This document shows positions 58,790 through 64,000 of a stretch of 64,000 nucleotides of DNA, in pieces. The stretch comes from Bettongia penicillata ogilbyi (taxonomy: Eukaryota; Chordata; Mammalia; Diprotodontia; Potoroidae): NCBI GenBank assembly GCA_023548195.1, contig JAJHZJ010000251.1:620001-684000 (forward strand), read 5' to 3'. Numbering within the stretch: the first letter of the stretch is position 1; every line of letters begins with the position of its first letter. A model generated the notes under the pieces. It did not search any database and was not told the DNA's origin. It worked only from the letters and a program-made list of their open reading frames with translations. The position numbers were made by a program, and so were the translations under genes.

Positions 58790-59175
58790 GCCCAGTTTGT
58801 TTGGGCAAAAAAATAAAAATTAACACAAAATTAGAAAAAATTTAAAAATGATAGAAACATAAGGTAGACAATTAAAATAATTCCAACCGGACCTATTTAA
58901 ATAAGCTGTTGATGCTGGAATTTGGGAAATGGATGGCAGAATGGACACAGAATATAACCACTTTCTCAAAAACATTTAACTGATTTAAATCAGTTGATAG
59001 ACTGAGAAAAAATGTATAGGAACTGTCATAGCTAGAATTCATTCAGTCTCCTTGTCTAGAATAGAGATATGATAGCCAAAGGAAAAAACCACTTAGAATA
59101 TAAATTATTAGGTAAAATCTAAGGGAGAAAGATGTTGGAAGATCTTAGCAGTATTTCCTTGAAAAAGGTCAAAAT
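58790..59175 (+). mobile_element. RTE-type LINE fragment 2
   Basis: The segment starting at about 58,806 aligns with 42,959 onward. It spells K-I-K-I-N-T-K-L-E-K with small indels and is followed by the same 'ataagctg/ataagtta' region. No open frame survives. Confidence 0.5.
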
Positions 59176-59394
59176 ACAATGGGAGTGGGGGGGGGAGAAA
59201 GAAGCTTAATTTAAATTTAGTGAGAGACAACTTAAAATATGGTTTAAGAGGAGGCTGAGACCTTGAGAAGTGAACTGATTTGCCCAAGTCATACAGATAG
59301 CAATAGAAGATGTTGGTTTAAAAACATATCCTCTGATATATTGTAGCATAGTGGGAAGATTAGTAGATTTGAAGTTCTAACCCCAACTTACCTT

Positions 59395-59720
59395 TCTATC
59401 CACTATATTCTATTTCTCTTCCTATACTCTACAATCCATCCAAATTGACTTCTTGCTGTTACATATGACACTCCCATCTTCTATCCCTATTGCTTTGCAC
59501 TGACTGTCGCTCCAGCTTGGAATGCACTTTGCTTTGTCCTTCAGAACACCTTGTTTCCTTTAAATCTCAGGACAAGCATTACCCTTTACATGAATCTTCT
59601 CCTAAGCCCCTAGCTCCTAGCACCTCCTTCCCTAAATTACCTTGTTTTTATTTTGGAAATACTTTCATCTTCAAATATTCAATCCTCAGATTTGTAGTAC
59701 TCTAATCAATTTGGGAACTC
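59395..59720 (+). repeat. L2-type LINE 3' fragment
   Basis: Landmarks are 'tacaatccatccaaattgac', 'gtcgctccagcttggaatgc', 'cctttaaatctcaggacaag' and 'tgaatcttctcctaagcccc'. Confidence 0.65.
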
Positions 59721-60029
59721 CCTTTAACAGTACAGAGAACATCACCTGCCCATACTGCATGAATCTAATCTATGTATTCTCCAAAGTTCACTATGCTAAA
59801 AAGAGACCAAGTCAAAAACAAAGTAAGAAGTGAAACTGTGCTTGTAAATCTGAAGTTTCGTATCTAAGGACTTAGTAAATGAATTACAGTAATAATGACA
59901 TATCTGTCTTGTGCTTTCCAGTAGACAGAAACTTTCCAATTAGAATACAAATTCTTGGAATCCAGGGACTGTTTCACTTTGTTTTTGAATCCTCAGCCAT
60001 TTGATAAGTGTGATTAGTATGGAGAACAT

Positions 60030-60165
60030 AGCTCTACCAACAATGCATTAATGTCACAGTTTTCCACATCACCTCCAGCATTTATCATTTTCCTTTTTTT
60101 TTTTTTTGGTTGTATTTGCCAATCTGATGGATATGAGAAGGGTGAGAAGATTGGCTTCCTTGAAA
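60030..60165 (+). repeat. L1 3'-end-like fragment, near twin of 62,680-62,810
   Basis: From 'agctctaccaacaatgcatt' to 'gatggatatgagaagggtga' it differs from the later copy by only a few substitutions and by the length of the T run. Confidence 0.6.
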
Positions 60166-60849
60166 CAGATTTGTGATGAAGGTAGTAAAACTGTTATCCC
60201 CATTTGGTAGATGAGGAAATTGAGAATCAGAGATATTAAGTGGGTCCACCCCTAGTCCCACAGCTAAAGAGATGTCTGATGTGGGATTGGAGCCTGGAGT
60301 CTCCTAACTGGAAAGCAAGTATCCATAGAGTGATGAATAAGAAAAATTTTGCAAAGAGCTTATACAAAAAAGAAGCATGTGCAGCTTGTTTTTTAAGGGT
60401 ATTATGTCTTAATAGGAAGGGATTTTTGGCCTCATGCAAGGAGGAATTTACTAGCTAGCAAGTAAAGCAGAAATGTTGCAAAAATAAATGAGTAGAATTT
60501 ACAGTAAAAATTGTTGAGGTCACTCAATAGCAGATGCCAAGGCAAGACCTTGCAACACAGTAAGAAATTATGAAATGTGATTTACAGGCAGAAAAGTATA
60601 GAACTAAAGGATTACCAAGAGTGGAATGGAAAGGAAATGAGCTACAAAATGAATACAGAGAGTAATGTACTGACTTGAAAAAGTGGCAAACTAGTTACAA
60701 GACACGTGTAGACCAAAGGAAGTGTGGGAGCCTCCTTGAAAGAGAGTCACAATATACAAAATACATACAAAGATAGACATTGGTGTTTACTATTTGTATT
60801 TATTTGTGTATTTTTTACATATATACATATATTTGTGTATGTATTTGTG

Positions 60850-61225
60850 AATAGCATGTAAATTCCTTGAGGGAAGGACCCTTTTATGTTTATCCTTACA
60901 TCTCTCATAGGGTATCCAGGTGGCACAGTGACTAAAGTAGTGGAGTCAGGGAGACTCATCTTCCTGAGTTCAAATCTGACCTTAGACACTTATAAACTGA
61001 TTGACCCTGGGTATGTCACTTCACTCTATTTGCCTCAGTTTCTTCATTTGTAAAATGAACTGGAGAAAGAAATGGCAAACTACTCCAGTATCTTTGCCAA
61101 GAAAACTCCAAATGGGGTCACAGAGAGTCGGACATGACTGAAATGACTGAACAGCAAAACTGTCCCTAGTACCTAGCACATTACCTGGCACAGAATACTA
61201 CTTAATAAATGCTTGCTGATTGGTG
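60850..61225 (+). repeat. L2-type 3' end split by a SINE
   Basis: The left half is 'gtaaattccttgagggaagg' to 'ccttacatctctcat'; the right half is 'ccctagtacctagcacatta' to 'cttaataaatgcttgctgat'. Together they form one ordinary L2-type 3' end. The SINE occupies 60,908-61,158. Confidence 0.75.
60908..61158 (+). repeat. CORE-SINE (MAR1-type), full length, inside L2
   Basis: Head 'gggtatccaggtggcacagt', then 'gagttcaaatctgaccttag', 'gtttcttcatttgtaaaatg', 'gaaatggcaaactactccag' and 'gagtcggacatgactgaaat'. Confidence 0.88.
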
Positions 61226-61974
61226 GATTGGTCTGCCATGAGGACAGCAGAAGAGTTTCTTATCATAGAGGCAACCCTCCATTTTGTGGCAGTGTTATTA
61301 ATTGACCTAACTCATGTTCCTGAAAATCCCTCAGCAGGCAGAATTACTAGGGGACCTCTACTTAAAGGAGGAAATATACAAGGTCCTTGTTTTATTGCTA
61401 ATTGTAAGGCTCCAGCAAGAGGAATGGATAAGGAGCAGGGATAATGACCCAGATAGCCATTCTGGTAGTGTTAAGTGGTAAGAAAGCTTTGAGATCTTGT
61501 TGGAATTGGAAAATGAAGAGGATTTTGAGGCTGAGATTGTCAGGAGGGTAAAGGCATGTGCTTTCCTGGTGGAGGTGCCCCCATCACAGGAGGAGGAGTA
61601 AACCAAGAAAGAGCTTCAAGAATTCAAAAGGAGCAGAAGTCAAAGATGACAAAGGAGAGAACAAGACAGATTGGAAGAGAAAGGCCATTCAACCAGCATA
61701 AGGAGGTAGAGGACCTCTTCCATCTGAAAGCAATTGTCCAAAGGCTTAGGTTTTTGTTTGTTAGTACTGGCGATAGGAAAGTAGAGTTAAATAATTACAG
61801 TCCACCTATATTTAGTGCCTTAAGGTTTGCACAGCACCTTATGTTACACACAATACCTCTTTTGATCTCCAGAACAATCCTATGAGGTAGGTGTTATTAT
61901 CATCTCTCTTTTATAGACAAAGAAACAGATACTGGCTGCTGTTATGAACCACAATTTAAACTCGTCATCTCTTA
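61226..61974. other. upstream DNA, unassigned
   Basis: No gene recognised; a 109-codon plus-strand frame (61,556-61,885) runs into an antisense MIR-like SINE (about 61,800-61,950) and is therefore doubtful. Confidence 0.35.
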
Positions 61975-62815
61975 AAATTTAAAAAATATACTATTTTATT
62001 CTCCCCCCGCAATTTAACATGTAAAAACAATTTTTAGCATTTTTTTAAAAAAAGTTTTGAGTTCCAAATTCTATCCCTCTCTCCTTTCCCCCCTCCGTGA
62101 GATGGTAAGCAATCTGATATGGGTTATACATTTCCCATAATGTAAAACATTTCCATATTAGTTGTTTTATGTAAGAAAAGTCAGACAAAAAATAAAGAAA
62201 AATTGTATACTTGGATCTGTAGTTAGATGACATCAGTTCTTTCTTTGGAGGCAGATACCATTTTTCATCATTAGCACTTTGGTATTTTCTTGCATCATTG
62301 AAACTAGTTAAGTCACTCACAGTTTTTCATTGTACAATAAGACTGTTACTGTGTACAGTTTTCCTGATTCATCTCACTTTACTTCGTATCAGTTCATTAA
62401 GTCTTTCCACTTTTTTCTGAAATCATCCTGTGTGTTATTTCTTAGTACAGTAATATTCCATTGCAATCATATACCATAACTTACTCAGTCATTCCTCAAT
62501 TGATGGGCATTCCCTCAATTTCTAATTCTTTACAACCACAGAAAAAGCTACTATACATATTTTTGTACGTGGGCTTTTTTCCATTTTTATGATCTTTTGG
62601 GGATACTAGAAGTGGTATGTGGTTTTGCAGCCCTTTGGGCATAGTTCCAAAATTATTTTTCAGAATGGCTGGATCAATTCATAGCTCTACCAACAATGCA
62701 TTAATGTCGCAGTTTTCCACATCACCTCCAGCATTTATCATTTTCCTTTTTTGTTTTGGTTGTATTTGCCAATCTGATGGATGTGAGAAGGGTAAGAAGA
62801 CTCAGGCATTCTTGA
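61975..62815 (+). mobile_element. L1 3'-region-like repeat, longest copy
   Basis: Continuous series of landmarks: 'catgtaaaaacaatttttag', 'agatggtaagcaatctgata', 'cagttcattaagtctttcca', 'agtaatattccattgcaatc', 'cctcaattgatgggcattcc', 'gcccttt-gggcatagttcc' type and 'ctctaccaacaatgcattaa'. The order parallels the 3' non-coding region of mammalian L1. No open reading frame from L1 proteins is visible. Confidence 0.55.
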
Positions 62816-63189
62816 TTCCAAGTTCATTTCCCTGTTATTGCCTCAATGAAAGTATCCAAGGAAGTTTATCAATGACTTCTTGGAAACCTGTGGAAGAGAC
62901 AGATCTTAATGAAGTATGGGGGATTGCTAGTCATTTTCAAGTTTAATTTTTGTAGCTGTTGGAATCCTGGTTCACATGAGAAAAGAAGTTAGAAAATATA
63001 CTGGAGCACCAAATATTGGGATTTTATCCACCTTTCTCTGTGGGACTTGGTATTACCCTCTGGAAAGTGAGTAATTTGGTATTGTAAGTGGCATTCTGGA
63101 TGTGATCAATTTAAATTCTTTAGGAGACAAAAGATGCATGAGTTTCAAGATTATAGTATAAATGAATGTAAAATGAATTACTATCATTT

Positions 63190-63368
63190 TGTGTAATGAA
63201 CAGAGTGCAAAATTTAGGGTCAGGAAGATCTGGTTACAAATATGCCACTGCTATTGACTGTTTGACAATGGACAAATCACTTAATCTCTCTGAGCTTTGG
63301 TTTCCTCTTCTGTAAAATGGGAATATTCCTACTTACCTCAAAGGTTTTTTGTGGAGGTCAAATAATAA
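63190..63368 (+). repeat. MIR/CORE-like SINE
   Basis: Reads 'gtgtaatgaacagagtgcaa', 'gggtcaggaagatctggtta', 'acaatggacaaatcacttaa' and 'tttcctcttctgtaaaatgg'. Confidence 0.65.
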
Positions 63369-63369
63369 T

Positions 63370-63990
63370 CAGAGAATTTGAGAATTGGAAGAGTCTTTAG
63401 TGGTCATCTAACTCAACTTGTATACAAAAGGGATTTCTCCTCTTATATACTAGAGGAGTGATGGTCCATCCTCTGCTTGAAGATTCTTCAAAGAAGCTGG
63501 GTTCACTTTCAGATGACTCTAATTGTTAGGAAGATTTTTCTTTTTGGCTTCCACATCATCCTATTGCCTCATATTAAATGAATAGTCCACTCGAACCCTT
63601 AGGTCTTTTTCTGAACTATTGTGGTCAAGCTGCTCCACCACAATCTTATATTCATGAGGCTGAATTTTTCTGCCCAATATCCCTACTGAATTTCATTTTA
63701 TTAGACTCAGTCCAATGCTCCAGCATGCAAAGATGCATTTTGGATCTTCACTGTCCTCCACTCTGTTAGACATTGCTCACAGCTTTGTATCATCTGCAGA
63801 TTTAATGTACCCAAATCAGTAATTAAATATTAAACAGTATAGGGCCAACCACAGATCCCTGGAGTTCTTCACTGGGGAGAGAACTCCTACCATGTTGATA
63901 TCAAATCATTAACATTTGAGTCTGGCCATTCAAATAATTCAAAATCTGTCTGTATAATTGCTTGATCCATACCAGTCCTAACCACAAGAA
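63370..63990 (+). repeat. long interspersed repeat, family not assigned (CR1/L3-like)
   Basis: Words such as 'agagaatttgagaattggaa', 'ttagacattgctcacagctt', 'tgtatcatctgcagatttaa', 'ccacagatccctggagttct' and 'gtctggccattcaaataatt' recur in amniote genomes as a recognisable dispersed repeat. I recall the pattern but not its family with certainty. It continues to the right window edge. Confidence 0.4.
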
Positions 63991-64000
63991 CAAAGCATAA

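Overview
The window looks like marsupial nuclear DNA. It is AT-rich, has long introns, and is packed with repeats typical of marsupial genomes. These include tRNA-derived and CORE-type SINEs ending in 'gactgaacaacaa', MIR/THER-like SINEs, L2 and CR1/L3 LINE fragments, RTE endonuclease remnants and L1 3'-end-like pieces. Several repeat insertions can be read as nested events. I cannot name the species; nothing bacterial, viral or organellar is present. Repeat families were assigned by eye from remembered consensus patterns, so repeat borders are good to about 10-50 bases.

I can support one protein-coding gene. It lies on the minus strand and covers almost the whole window (about 55,783 down to 2,371), and its 3' end is off the left edge. 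Nine exons can be placed. Exon 1 carries only ATG plus one base (55,703-55,706) behind a TATA box at 55,804-55,813. Exons 2 to 9 are 117-144 nt long, have consensus splice sites, and are all in phase 1. Together they encode 345 residues of an armadillo-repeat protein that lines up block by block with SmgGDS (RAP1GDS1), the chaperone and exchange factor for prenylated Rho/Rap GTPases. The sequence is far too diverged to be the strongly conserved mammalian RAP1GDS1 itself, so I read it as a second paralog. No exon was found for the alternatively spliced block that separates human SmgGDS-607 from SmgGDS-558, so the product resembles the short form.

Layout: 1-2,370 holds SINEs and one copy of a small TIR transposon, with no exon seen. 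2,371-16,647 holds exons 9 to 3, with a long L2 element (about 9.36-11.2 kb) ending close to exon 5. 16,648-30,798 is intron 2, which contains a repeat-free stretch rich in MEF2/SOX/homeodomain-like motifs at 17.44-17.76 kb, two large purine/pyrimidine tracts, and nested L2, CR1 and SINE copies. Exon 2 is at 30.8-30.9 kb. 30,916-55,702 is intron 1, with two RTE/L2-rich zones, a CCAAT+TATA promoter-like block at 34.5 kb and an unidentified 159-codon minus-strand ORF at 45.6-46.0 kb. 55.7-56.0 kb is the candidate promoter. 56-64 kb is upstream DNA with RTE, L2, SINE and L1-like repeats and no gene that I can recognise.

The most notable items are the diverged RAP1GDS1-like paralog with its TATA promoter and missing alternative exon, a three-copy 300-330 bp TIR element family with TA target duplications (two copies inside SINEs), and the candidate intronic regulatory blocks.
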